Origin: Snodgrassella sp. CFCC 13594
GTDB lineage: Bacteria > Pseudomonadota > Gammaproteobacteria > Burkholderiales > Neisseriaceae
Assembly: GCF_001590725.1 (NCBI RefSeq)
Contig: NZ_LQXR01000011.1
Location: 1 to 64,000 of the forward strand
DNA length: 64,000 bases
Direction: 5' to 3'
This document shows, piece after piece, positions 19,319-28,671 of the stretch (its first letter is position 1; every line of letters starts with the position of its first letter). The notes under the pieces are model-generated. The model searched no databases, had not been told where the DNA came from, and saw only the letters and a list, made by a program, of their open reading frames with translations. The translations under genes were made by a program, and so were the position numbers.

Positions 19319-20113
19319 TTAAATGCGTTGATCCATGTCCTGAGCAGGACTCTGCTCCGTGGCCGCTTGCCCCACCACTTTGGCAGGCACGCCCACCACA
19401 GTACTGTGTGCCGGCACATCCATCACCACCACACTGCCTGCGCCGATTTTGGCGCAGGTATGGATGCGGATATTGCCCAATACCGATGCATTCGCACCAA
19501 TCATGACGCCATCACTGATTTTGGGGTGTCGATCGCCCGATTCCTTGCCTGAGCCACCCAAAGTCACACCATGCAGCAAGGAAATGTCATTACCCAATAC
19601 AGCCGTTTCACCAATCACCACGCCAGTACCATGATCAATCATGATGCCGTGCCCCAAACGCGCCGCTGGGTGAATGTCCACCCCAAAAACTTCCGATGCC
19701 CGATTCTGGAGAAAATAAGCCAACGTTTTGCGCTCCTGAACCCAGAGCCAGTGATTAATACGGTGTGTTTGAATAGCGTGAAAACCTTTGTAATACAACA
19801 AAGGTAGCGAGTAGGCGTCGCAGGCCGGATCACGTTCGTAATAGGCCACGATATCCGCCATCGCCGCTTGGATGATGCGCGGATCCTCGCGCAAAACCTC
19901 CAGATAAATTTCAAACAATGCCCGTGTGTCCATCACTGCACTGGCCATTTTACTCGACAAGTGAAACGCCAGCATGCGCGCGAAATTCTTATGGCGCAGT
20001 ACTGTCAAATGCAAAAAGCTGGCCAGCATCGGTTCATTGCGTACCGCCAATTCAGTTTCTTCGCGGATGGTCAGCCACAGTGTTTCTGCCTGGGTATGGT
20101 TCAACATATTCAT
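19319..20113 (-). CDS. cysE: Serine O-acetyltransferase
   Basis: Acetylates L-serine with acetyl-CoA, the first step of cysteine synthesis. The N-terminal helical domain is followed by the left-handed beta-helix hexapeptide region with DIHPAARLGHGIMIDHGTG, GETAVLGNDISLLHGVTLGG and the IGANASVLGNI repeats; the catalytic His residues are in these motifs. Two starts are possible: GTG at 20137, which overlaps the rng stop as GTGA, or the ATG at 20113 that I used, with GAGCGAGA upstream. The gene follows rng directly and is probably co-transcribed with it. Confidence 0.93.
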   Translation of the reverse strand: MNMLNHTQAETLWLTIREETELAVRNEPMLASFLHLTVLRHKNFARMLAFHLSSKMASAVMDTRALFEIYLEVLREDPRIIQAAMADIVAYYERDPACDAYSLPLLYYKGFHAIQTHRINHWLWVQERKTLAYFLQNRASEVFGVDIHPAARLGHGIMIDHGTGVVIGETAVLGNDISLLHGVTLGGSGKESGDRHPKISDGVMIGANASVLGNIRIHTCAKIGAGSVVVMDVPAHSTVVGVPAKVVGQAATEQSPAQDMDQRI

Positions 20114-20133
20114 GAGGGTCTCGCTCTTGGGTG

Positions 20134-21630
20134 TCACAATAACACCACATCATATTGTTCTTGCGTGTAGCTGGTTTCCACTGCCAATGAGATGGGCTTG
20201 CCAATAAAATCCACCAACATGGCCAGCGACTGAGATTCCTCATCCAAAAACAAATCAATTACGGCAGGGGCCGCCAAAATACGGAAGCTGGCTGCCTCAA
20301 AGCGGCGCGATTCACGCACGATTTCGCGCTGAATTTCATAGCACACTGTTTGGGCCGTTTTCAAGCGGCCGCGCCCATGACAGGTTGCACAAGGCTCGCA
20401 CAAAATCTGGTTGAGATTTTCACGGGTTCGTTTGCGCGTTAGTTCCACCAAGCCCAAGCTGGTAAAGCCATTGAGGGTTACACGGGTACGATCATATGCC
20501 AGCGCTTTGGCCAACTCCTGCAACACCGCTTGGCGGTGTTCTTCGTGGGCCATATCAATGAAATCAACGATGATGATGCCGCCCAAATTACGCAACCGCA
20601 ATTCACGCGCGATGGTGTGACAGGCTTCCAAGTTGGTTTTGAAAATGGTCTCATCAAAATTGCGGGCACCCACAAAGCCACCCGTATTCACATCGATAGT
20701 GGTCATTGCTTCGGTGGGCTCAATAATCAAATAACCACCAAAATTGAGATTCACGCGCGGCTGCAGCGCTTGATTGATTTCAGCTTCAATATCATGCGCT
20801 TCAAATAAAGGCCGCTCACCTTGAAACAGCTCCAATTTCGGCACCGCACTTTGGACATACTGGCTGGCAAACGCACGCATATTTTCAAAATTGGCTTTAG
20901 AATCGACCAATACGCGGCGTGTATTGTCACTGTACATATCGCGCAATACCCGTAAGCTGAGTGGCAAATCCTGATACAGCATGTTTTCAGGGGTACTGGT
21001 TTTGGCTTGTTGCTGAATGTTTTGCCAAAGTTTGGTCAAATAATCGATGTCAGCTTGCAATTCAGCGTCACTGGCATTCTCCGCGCTGGTGCGGATGATG
21101 TAACCATGACACGCATTTTCAGGCAACAGCTGTGCCAAACGCTCGCGCAACTGATTGCGCTCTTCTTCATCTTCAATACGTTGCGAGATGCCAATGTGTT
21201 CGTCTTGAGGCAAATGCACCAAAAACCGCCCCGCCAATGAAATTTGCGTTGATAGTCGCGCACCTTTGGCATTGATTGGGTCTTTAATCACCTGCACCAA
21301 AATGGCTTGACCCTCAAACAGCATGTGTTCAATACGTTGGGTTTGTTCCGGTTTTTGGCGCTGCTCCAGCACATCAACAATGTGTAAAAATGCCGCGCGC
21401 TCCAGCCCAATGTCGATAAACGCACTTTGCATGCCGGGCAGCACCCGCTTAACCACCCCCAAATAAATATTGCCCACCAAACCATGCCCGCTATTGCGTT
21501 CGATGTGAATTTCGTAGACCGTATTTTCTTCTAAAATCGCCACACGGGTTTCTTGTGGCGTGATGTTAACCAACACCGTTTCCGGCGGGCGCACCACATC
21601 CTTAGGCAAAGGAATGTCTGTGTCGTGCAT
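20134..21630 (-). CDS. rng: Ribonuclease G, 498 aa
   Basis: A single-strand-specific endoribonuclease of the RNase E/G family that matures the 5' end of 16S rRNA. The S1 domain (GNIYLGVVKRVLPGMQSAFI), the catalytic Asp residues in TTIDVNTGG and IVDFIDMAH, and the zinc-link CEPCATCHGRG are present. It has no long C-terminal extension, which separates it from the rne product 7 kb away. It overlaps or abuts cysE downstream. Confidence 0.95.
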   Translation of the reverse strand: MHDTDIPLPKDVVRPPETVLVNITPQETRVAILEENTVYEIHIERNSGHGLVGNIYLGVVKRVLPGMQSAFIDIGLERAAFLHIVDVLEQRQKPEQTQRIEHMLFEGQAILVQVIKDPINAKGARLSTQISLAGRFLVHLPQDEHIGISQRIEDEEERNQLRERLAQLLPENACHGYIIRTSAENASDAELQADIDYLTKLWQNIQQQAKTSTPENMLYQDLPLSLRVLRDMYSDNTRRVLVDSKANFENMRAFASQYVQSAVPKLELFQGERPLFEAHDIEAEINQALQPRVNLNFGGYLIIEPTEAMTTIDVNTGGFVGARNFDETIFKTNLEACHTIARELRLRNLGGIIIVDFIDMAHEEHRQAVLQELAKALAYDRTRVTLNGFTSLGLVELTRKRTRENLNQILCEPCATCHGRGRLKTAQTVCYEIQREIVRESRRFEAASFRILAAPAVIDLFLDEESQSLAMLVDFIGKPISLAVETSYTQEQYDVVLL

Positions 21631-21757
21631 AAATAATCAATCCAATTTAACAAATTTCTTTGGTCAATCCCCATGAAGGAGACTGGCCAAAGCCATCTGT
21701 TTACAAGCCAATTGCGCATCATAACGCAGCCGCGGAAAGGCTGCCACTGACAAAAAT

Positions 21758-21784
21758 AGGCTGCCTGAAAGATTCAGGCAGCCT
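21758..21784 (-). terminator. Inverted pair of DNA uptake sequences, terminator of the LysM gene
   Basis: AGGCTGCCTGAA and TTCAGGCAGCCT, three bases apart, form a perfect 12-bp stem. Paired inverted uptake sequences act as terminators in Neisseriaceae. It lies 54 bases after the LysM gene stop. Confidence 0.75.
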
Positions 21785-21837
21785 GAAGCTGCTTTAAATA
21801 ATGGCCTTCTCGGGCCATTATTTAACCCAGTTGTGCA

Positions 21838-23115
21838 TCAATAAATATCGATATTGGAATGCGCATCATATTGATGATTGGGCGCTTCATGCGGATCTTG
21901 CGGCACATTGGGCGCGTGCTCACGATCTTGATTCACATCATCCAAATCATGACCAGGATTCATCGCCAGATCACCAATCGTAACATTCCTACGTGCATCC
22001 ACAATTACCGCAGAAGCCAAATGATCACTCACGCGATAAACCATGGCCAATGCCACCTCTTCTGCTGGAATGCTCAGGTATTTCATCACCGTGCGTTTGC
22101 CGTCATTGCCTTGCGGTACATCGGTTTTGACTTGGCGACTTTTTTTATACAAGCTCAACACCGATCCCTTATCCAACCCATCCACACTGCCTTTATTCAG
22201 CGTAATTGTTTGATAAGGTCCCGCCTCTTCAATGCCATCCATAATGGCCACAATTTTGGCGTTAATGACCGCCTCTGGCGCATGTGGCATCATTTGGAAA
22301 GGATCTTTTTCATCGGTGATTTGCAACAACCGGTCACCATTGCGGATTTCCGAAATGGCTTCGGTAATCACCAATGGCTGTGCCGTTTCCGTGGGCACTT
22401 TTAATAATGGATGCACGCGGGTGTAGTATTCATCACCTGGCAATTGCTGACCATCGGCCGCGCTGCGGCTGGCCAGCGCCGTGTTCGCACCCGCCAAAGT
22501 GGCAGCTTCACCACTAAACACCACCTGCTGACCCAAATATTTTTTCGTATCCGGATCCAAAATATCCTGTGTAGGGCGGTAAATTAAATATTTACCCGGT
22601 GCCAACTGGCGATCAGCATACACACGCTCCCCTAGCGAGAATAAAACACGATTATCAGGCCCTGCCACGAGCTTGGGCGCATTCTGTGTTTCCAATTGAT
22701 TAATTACTTGGGGATGCTGCATAAACATGCGATAAAAATTCACATCCAAAGTATTGATGCCATAACCTGTCGATAAATCATGGATTTTTGGAGTGAGCTT
22801 GATGGTAGGAATACCACCACTGCGTGCGCCTAATCCCAAACGTGGTTCACCATTGACATAACGCAACACCAATACTTGCCCTGGATAAATACGCTGCGGA
22901 TTACGGATCTGGCCGCGATTCGCGCCCCATAATTTCGACCAATTCCAAGGACTATATAAATATTTGCCAGAAATTCCCCACAACGTGTCACCGCTGCGCA
23001 CCACATACTCAGCGGGTGCATCTGGACGCAATTTCAGTTTGGCGGCCATCGCCGAAGATGACATCGCCACGCCAAGCGCACACAGCGCGGTTATAATGTG
23101 TTTATGCATTTGCAT
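21838..23115 (-). CDS. LysM peptidoglycan-binding protein, 425 aa, exported
   Basis: A signal peptide (residues 1-25, ending SSSAMAA) is followed by a LysM domain (YVVRSGDTLWGISGKYL then IYPGQVLVL, about residues 37-86). The remaining 340 residues have no catalytic motif I know. The last 45 residues are unusually rich in His, Asp, Asn and Pro (for example DPHEAPNHQYDAHSN). It is divergent from def, an arrangement also found in Neisseria. A role in the cell envelope is likely; AAGGGTG upstream supports the first ATG. It ends at a paired-DUS terminator. Confidence 0.85.
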   Translation of the reverse strand: MQMHKHIITALCALGVAMSSSAMAAKLKLRPDAPAEYVVRSGDTLWGISGKYLYSPWNWSKLWGANRGQIRNPQRIYPGQVLVLRYVNGEPRLGLGARSGGIPTIKLTPKIHDLSTGYGINTLDVNFYRMFMQHPQVINQLETQNAPKLVAGPDNRVLFSLGERVYADRQLAPGKYLIYRPTQDILDPDTKKYLGQQVVFSGEAATLAGANTALASRSAADGQQLPGDEYYTRVHPLLKVPTETAQPLVITEAISEIRNGDRLLQITDEKDPFQMMPHAPEAVINAKIVAIMDGIEEAGPYQTITLNKGSVDGLDKGSVLSLYKKSRQVKTDVPQGNDGKRTVMKYLSIPAEEVALAMVYRVSDHLASAVIVDARRNVTIGDLAMNPGHDLDDVNQDREHAPNVPQDPHEAPNHQYDAHSNIDIY

Positions 23116-23267
23116 ATAAGCACCCTTAACAATAAATATTTTTTAATTAACATTCCAAATCAATATTAATAATAGAGCAATTCTGCTTAGCGCCCAAACT
23201 TTGGGACTTTAAAAGCAACAAATTGCCATTATTTAAAAACAACATCAGCTTGGAAATATACGCGATT

Positions 23268-23771
23268 ATGGCTTTATTGAACATTTTACAATATCCAGAC
23301 GAACGTTTACATACTGTTGCCCAACCTGTGGCAAAGATTGATGAACGCATTCGCACCCTCGTCAAAGACATGGCAGAAACCATGTACGAAGCGCGGGGCA
23401 TTGGCTTGGCTGCTACACAAATCAACGTGCATGAGCGCGTTGTGGTGATGGATTTATCGGAAAATCAGGATGAATTAAGAGTTTTCATCAACCCCACCAT
23501 TACACACAAGGAAGGCGACACCACATATGAAGAAGGTTGCTTGTCCGTACCCGGTATTTACGAAACCGTACACCGAGCCGAAAAAATTACCGTTGAGGCT
23601 TTTGATGAACAGGGCAAGCCATTTACTTTAGATGCAGATGGTTTGTTGGCCATTTGTATTCAACACGAGCTCGACCACCTCATGGGGAAAGTGTTTGTGG
23701 AGTATTTATCTTCGCTCAAACAGACTCGGATTAAAGCCAAATTGAAAAAGCGCGCTCGCGAAGCCCTATAA
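23268..23771 (+). CDS. def: Peptide deformylase
   Basis: Removes the formyl group from the N-terminal Met of new proteins. All three motifs are present: [18 protein letters not shown] with the metal-ligand Cys, and QHELDHLMG (HExxH). I chose [14 protein letters not shown] as the start (167 aa), 15 codons inside the longest frame, since deformylases begin there. It is first in the def-fmt-rsmB-DUF4390-ntrY-ntrX run. A full 12-base DUS lies between it and fmt (23781-23792). Confidence 0.96.
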   Translation: MALLNILQYPDERLHTVAQPVAKIDERIRTLVKDMAETMYEARGIGLAATQINVHERVVVMDLSENQDELRVFINPTITHKEGDTTYEEGCLSVPGIYETVHRAEKITVEAFDEQGKPFTLDADGLLAICIQHELDHLMGKVFVEYLSSLKQTRIKAKLKKRAREAL

Positions 23772-23811
23772 AGCCGATATAGGCTGCCTGAAACCCTTTT
23801 TAAAGTTTACC

Positions 23812-24756
23812 ATGACACCACTTCCCAAGATCATTTTTGCCGGCACCCCGACCTTTGCCGCCTCGGCCTTAGCCGCTATCCACGATGCGGGCATAACCAT
23901 CAGTTTGGTGTTAACACAGCCAGACAGGCCCAAAGGCAGAGGCATGAAACGCCAAGCCAGCCCCGTCAAACAATTGGCAGAAAAATTGGGCATCCCTGTG
24001 GCTCAACCCACCAGCCTAAAATCAGCGGAAATTCAGGCACTGATTGCCGCACAAGATGCGGATGTAATGGTTGTGGCAGCCTATGGTTTGTTGTTGCCAG
24101 CGGCGGTTCTATCACTGCCCAAACAAGGCTGCTTAAACATCCATGCCTCCTTATTGCCACGCTGGCGTGGTGCCGCCCCCATTGAACGCGCCATTGAAGC
24201 AGGCGATACTCAAACTGGTGTATGCATCATGCAAATGGATGAAGGCTTAGACACAGGTGACGTCATCAGTCGCCATGTTTATGCTATCGCCCCCACCGAT
24301 ACGTCGGCCGATGTCCACAATGCATTGATGCAGATGGGCGCTCAAGCTATTGTTGCAGATTTGCAACACTTGCAAACTCTCACCCGTACCCCGCAATCCC
24401 ACGAAGGCATCACATATGCGGCCAAACTCAATAAAGCCGAAGCATTGCTCGATTGGCAAAAACCAGCTGAAGTATTGGCACGCCAAATTCGCGCATTCAA
24501 CCCAGCACCTGGCGCTTGGACTTGGTGGCAAGGCAAACCACTAAAAATATGGCAAGCTCAGATTGTGGTAGGCAGCGGCATGCCCGGCAGCATATTAAAG
24601 GCTGACGCTCACGAACTGATTGTGGCCTGCGGCGATGCCGCTTTGTCTTTGCACACTATCCAACCAGCGGGCAGCAAGGCCATGCCTGCGGTGGCATTCC
24701 TCAATGGCAACACCATCACACCCGGTCAGTTTCTGGGCATCGGACAACCATCATGA
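23812..24756 (+). CDS. fmt: Methionyl-tRNA formyltransferase
   Basis: Formylates initiator Met-tRNA with 10-formyl-tetrahydrofolate, the partner reaction of deformylase. The formyl-transferase domain holds IIFAGTPTFAA, the catalytic Asn-His region LNIHASLLPRWRGAAPI, and MDEGLDTGDV. The C-terminal OB-like tRNA-binding domain starts near residue 210 (AAKLNKAEALLDW). Length 314 is normal. Its stop overlaps the rsmB start by four bases. Confidence 0.96.
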   Translation: MTPLPKIIFAGTPTFAASALAAIHDAGITISLVLTQPDRPKGRGMKRQASPVKQLAEKLGIPVAQPTSLKSAEIQALIAAQDADVMVVAAYGLLLPAAVLSLPKQGCLNIHASLLPRWRGAAPIERAIEAGDTQTGVCIMQMDEGLDTGDVISRHVYAIAPTDTSADVHNALMQMGAQAIVADLQHLQTLTRTPQSHEGITYAAKLNKAEALLDWQKPAEVLARQIRAFNPAPGAWTWWQGKPLKIWQAQIVVGSGMPGSILKADAHELIVACGDAALSLHTIQPAGSKAMPAVAFLNGNTITPGQFLGIGQPS

Positions 24757-26003
24757 GCATGGCCACAGCCCAATACTGGGCCACGACTTGCGTGGGCGCT
24801 GTGTTACGGGGCCGCAATTTAACGGATGTATTCAACGAATTGTGGGCAACCCATCCCGAGTTATCTGCAACGGAACGGGGTGCATTACAAGACATGACTT
24901 ATGGCTGCCTGCGCTATTATGGTTTATTACAGCAGCTACTCAATGATATGGTCTCAACCCCACCAGCAGAAATACGGGAATTATTGCTGGTGGCTTTATA
25001 CCAATTACAATTCACCCGCAATGCCGTGCATGCTGTGGTCAATGAAACCGTTGACAGAGCCGCCAAGATAGCCGGTGGGCGTTTTAAAAATTTGGTCAAT
25101 GCCGTATTGCGGCGCTTTCTGCGTGAACGCGTACATTTGATTCAGGCAGCCCAAAAGCACACACAAGCCCGTTTTAACCTCCCGCACTGGTGGTTAATGT
25201 GCCTACAGCAACAGCATCCCAAGCATTGGCAAAACATTGCTGCTGCAAGTGTGATGCACCCACCCATGACACTGCGCATCAATCGCCGCCACCACACAGC
25301 CCAAAGCTACTTGGGCCTACTGCATGCAGCCGGTATGGATGGCAAAGTCATGACGGATTACGCCTTAGTACTGACAGAGCCCATATCAGTACAAAAACTG
25401 CCCGGATTCAATGAAGGCTGGGTATCTGTACAAGATTTTGGTGCACAGCAAGCCATTCCATTACTCAATCCACAAAAGGGTGAGCGTATCCTAGATGCTT
25501 GCGCAGCCCCCGGCGGCAAAACTGGGCATATATTGGAATGGGCAGACTGTCAGGTCACAGCGTTGGATATAGAGCCTACTCGTTTGCAGCGGGTTAAAGC
25601 CAACCTACACCGTTTGAATTTTCACGCACAGCTATTTTGCGCACCCGCAGAAGATATTCACTCATGGTATGATGGGCAAGCCTTTGATGCCATTTTGGCC
25701 GATGTCCCATGCACAGCCTCTGGCGTGATTAAACGCCACCCTGACATCAAATGGTTACGCCGGCCACAAGATGCGCTGCAAACCGCCGCACAGCAGCACA
25801 GTCTCTTAGACACATTGTGGACCACGCTAAAACCGAAGGGCCGCATGCTATTGGCCACATGCTCGTTGTTTGCCGAAGAAAATCAGCAACAAATGCAGGC
25901 TTTTTTACAGCGACATGACGATGCGCATGTACGCGAACATCACGTTTTATTACCCAATGGCACCCAAGATGGCTTTTTTTACGCGCTTATCGACAAAATT
26001 TAG
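24753..26003 (+). CDS. rsmB: 16S rRNA (cytosine(967)-C(5))-methyltransferase
   Basis: Methylates C967 of 16S rRNA. The N-terminal NusB-like domain (residues 1-140) is followed by the SAM-binding motif DACAAPGGKTGHILE, the catalytic DVPCTASGVIKRHPD with the first Cys, and LLATCSLFAEEN with the second Cys. The 416-residue length is usual. ATGA overlap with fmt shows translational coupling. Its end overlaps the start of the DUF4390 gene. Confidence 0.95.
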   Translation: MSMATAQYWATTCVGAVLRGRNLTDVFNELWATHPELSATERGALQDMTYGCLRYYGLLQQLLNDMVSTPPAEIRELLLVALYQLQFTRNAVHAVVNETVDRAAKIAGGRFKNLVNAVLRRFLRERVHLIQAAQKHTQARFNLPHWWLMCLQQQHPKHWQNIAAASVMHPPMTLRINRRHHTAQSYLGLLHAAGMDGKVMTDYALVLTEPISVQKLPGFNEGWVSVQDFGAQQAIPLLNPQKGERILDACAAPGGKTGHILEWADCQVTALDIEPTRLQRVKANLHRLNFHAQLFCAPAEDIHSWYDGQAFDAILADVPCTASGVIKRHPDIKWLRRPQDALQTAAQQHSLLDTLWTTLKPKGRMLLATCSLFAEENQQQMQAFLQRHDDAHVREHHVLLPNGTQDGFFYALIDKI

Positions 26004-26565
26004 CTCTGCATTCCTGGCATGCATGCTAATGCTGCTTACTTCTTTAGCTTGGGCTGAAGGCATCAGCGCCACGCGCGCCCAAGCTTTGGTCACCAACAAC
26101 GGTCAACTCAGCATCAACACTCGCTTCAATACCCAACTGCCAGACCAGCTCAAACAAGCGCTGCAAAAAGGTGTGCCCCTGCATTTTGATTTAAACTATC
26201 AACTGACCTCCCCTACAATTGCCGCCTACCGCACACGCATCAACAACCTTGTCGGCGGCGACAACCTGATCCAATACAAACTGGCCTATCATCCACTCAC
26301 CAGCCGTTATCGCGTCAGCATGGGCACATTCTCCACTGAATATAATAGTCTAGACACTGCATTGAAAGCCGTGGGTGCAGTTGCCAATTGGAAGGTTTTG
26401 AATAGCGGTACATTAAAAGACACCAGCATCCATGATATCCAAGCCGATGTTCGTTTATCCTTAAGCATCGGGCAACTACCGCGACCTTTTCAAATCAATG
26501 CGCTAACATCGCGCAACTGGCAGCTGGATTCTGGTTGGCGCAGGCTGGCCATTACACCGGAATAA
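25957..26565 (+). CDS. DUF4390-family exported protein
   Basis: A signal peptide ending near AWAEG is followed by about 165 residues without catalytic motifs. The pattern (a YRVSMG segment, then a WKVLNSGTLKD turn and a C-terminal tryptophan) fits DUF4390, which in many betaproteobacteria sits between rsmB and a NtrY-type kinase. The job is unknown; an envelope role is inferred from export. The start overlaps rsmB by 47 bases; ATG at 25957 or at 25969 is possible. Confidence 0.75.
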   Translation: MAPKMAFFTRLSTKFSSAFLACMLMLLTSLAWAEGISATRAQALVTNNGQLSINTRFNTQLPDQLKQALQKGVPLHFDLNYQLTSPTIAAYRTRINNLVGGDNLIQYKLAYHPLTSRYRVSMGTFSTEYNSLDTALKAVGAVANWKVLNSGTLKDTSIHDIQADVRLSLSIGQLPRPFQINALTSRNWQLDSGWRRLAITPE

Positions 26566-26578
26566 AGGAAGGCATAGG

Positions 26579-28669
26579 ATGCGGCGATTCTTGCTGGTCA
26601 TAGCGGTATTGTGTGTAGTGACGTTGTATGTTTTGGCGGTGGCCACCGGCAACACCAATGCCTTGTCTGAATATTTCTGGTGGGCATTCGCCTTTGGTTC
26701 TTTATTGCTGGTGGCATTAACAGTCATGGCGGGCAAATATTGGTGGCAGTTGCTGCAGAGTCGGCGCAGACAAGAATTTGGTTCCAAAATTGCGCTGAGA
26801 TTGGCCTCCATGTTTACCTTGGTGGCAGTATTACCTGGGCTGTTTTTGTTTGGTGTGTCAGCCCAATTTATCTCCCACAGCATTCATTCTTGGTTTGGCA
26901 ACGATACAGCCGAAGCGCTGAACCGCAGTTTGAGTCTCAGCAAATCGGCGCTCGACTACGCCGTAGACAACAGTGTTCGCCGCGCCACCGCCATTCAAAT
27001 TCAAATGATTGCCGATAATGCTCTTGAGCACCCGAAAGAAGCATTGCGCCAAGCCGACACGCAAATCAAATCGTTCACCCAGTTGAGCATCATCGATTTA
27101 AAGAAGCAGCAGCGACTTGCCGACTATAATCCACAACACCTGCCATTGCCGCCCATCACCGCAGAACAAATGCAATCAGTGCGGGAAACGGGCTCGGCTC
27201 GGGAACTGGAAAACGTGAATAACGTGCTCTATGCACAAGGCTGGCTGGTTCTACCTGACCATCATGGTGACAACCACGCTTTGTTTTTCAGGCAACCCAT
27301 TCCAACTAAAGTCGCCACTGATGCCACATTAATTGAAGCAGCGCGCGCCAAATATGCAGAACTCAGTTACGCAAAACAAGGCCTACAAACATTTTTCTTG
27401 GCTACCTTATTGATGGCCACTTTGCTGGCCATAGTGCTGGCACTCTTAGTCGCCTTGTATTTCGCTCGCCGCTTTGTGGCACCCATTTTATCGCTGGCCG
27501 AAGGTGCGCGGGCAGTGGCGAAGGGCGATCTACGGGCGCAATCCACGGTCTACCGCAAAGATGAACTGGGTAAGTTGACAGAATTGTTTAACCACATGAC
27601 AGCCCAGCTGCGCATTTCCAATGAACAACAGACTGCTGCCCGCCATTACTTGGAACACATCCTCAATAGCCTGACTACCGGCGTGGTCACTTTAGATACA
27701 AAAGGCTGCCTGAAAACCCACAATCAAATGGCCGAAGCGATTTTAGGACAAGATTTGAGTCGTCTGGCTGGGCAAAGCATCAGTCACCTCGCTGATCATA
27801 CCCCTCAAGCCGAAATGCTCAGCGAGGTATTCAATGCCATCTTGGCCACCGAGTATCAGACCAAACCGGCCCAGCTTAGCTATAACCACAAAGACGAAAC
27901 ATTGATTTTATTGGGCAAGGCCACACCATTGCCGGAAGACAGCGGCGCTGGCACAGTTCTGGTGTTCGATGACGTAACGGCACTGGTCAGGGCGCAAAAG
28001 GAAGCCGCATGGGGGGAAGTGGCTCAGAGATTGGCCCATGAAATCCGCAATCCGCTTACACCCATTCAATTGTCTGCAGAACGCTTAGCATGGAAATTGT
28101 CGGATAAATTAGATGAGCACGATGCACGCATACTCCAACGCGCCACCGACACCATTATTCGCCAAGTTGCGGCAATGAAAGACATGGTAGAGGCATTTCG
28201 CAATTACGCCAAAGCCCCAGCACTCAAATTAGCACCTTTGGATTTGAATGAGCTAATCCGCGAAATCCTGATTCTATATGAAGGCAGCCATTGTACATTT
28301 GTCATTAATTTAAGTAAGATACCCTTGCCGATACAGGCAGACAGCGGTGCGTTGCGGCAAGTAATCCATAATATTTTCAAAAATGCTGTTGAGGCTGCTA
28401 CAACCGAAAAAACACCACACATCACGGTTACCACGCAAGGGCACAACGGACAGACCGTATTTTATGTTTGTAATAATGGCAAAGGATTCAGTAAAGAAAT
28501 GCTTCTGCATGCATTTGATCCTTATGTCACTGATAAAGCGGGGGGAACGGGACTGGGTTTGCCGGTGGTGAAAAAAATCATTGAAGAGCATGGCGGCCGG
28601 GTTCAGATCAGCAATCAAGAACCTCATGGCGCTTGTGTCAAAATAACATTACCTTTATTGAAAGACTAG
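26579..28669 (+). CDS. ntrY: NtrY-type sensor histidine kinase, 696 aa
   Basis: A membrane sensor kinase. Membrane segments lie near residues 4-22, 34-52, 73-95 and 277-303, framing a periplasmic domain of about 180 residues. A HAMP domain (RRFVAPILSLAEGARAVAKG), a PAS-like domain (residues 355-460), the HisKA box HEIRNPLTPIQLSAERL and the HATPase boxes IFKNAVEA and GTGLGLPVV follow. In Neisseria NtrYX is linked to control of respiratory enzymes. A full DUS lies inside the coding region (27703-27714). ntrX starts two bases after its stop. AGGAAGG upstream supports the start. Confidence 0.9.
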   Translation: MRRFLLVIAVLCVVTLYVLAVATGNTNALSEYFWWAFAFGSLLLVALTVMAGKYWWQLLQSRRRQEFGSKIALRLASMFTLVAVLPGLFLFGVSAQFISHSIHSWFGNDTAEALNRSLSLSKSALDYAVDNSVRRATAIQIQMIADNALEHPKEALRQADTQIKSFTQLSIIDLKKQQRLADYNPQHLPLPPITAEQMQSVRETGSARELENVNNVLYAQGWLVLPDHHGDNHALFFRQPIPTKVATDATLIEAARAKYAELSYAKQGLQTFFLATLLMATLLAIVLALLVALYFARRFVAPILSLAEGARAVAKGDLRAQSTVYRKDELGKLTELFNHMTAQLRISNEQQTAARHYLEHILNSLTTGVVTLDTKGCLKTHNQMAEAILGQDLSRLAGQSISHLADHTPQAEMLSEVFNAILATEYQTKPAQLSYNHKDETLILLGKATPLPEDSGAGTVLVFDDVTALVRAQKEAAWGEVAQRLAHEIRNPLTPIQLSAERLAWKLSDKLDEHDARILQRATDTIIRQVAAMKDMVEAFRNYAKAPALKLAPLDLNELIREILILYEGSHCTFVINLSKIPLPIQADSGALRQVIHNIFKNAVEAATTEKTPHITVTTQGHNGQTVFYVCNNGKGFSKEMLLHAFDPYVTDKAGGTGLGLPVVKKIIEEHGGRVQISNQEPHGACVKITLPLLKD

Positions 28670-28671
28670 AC

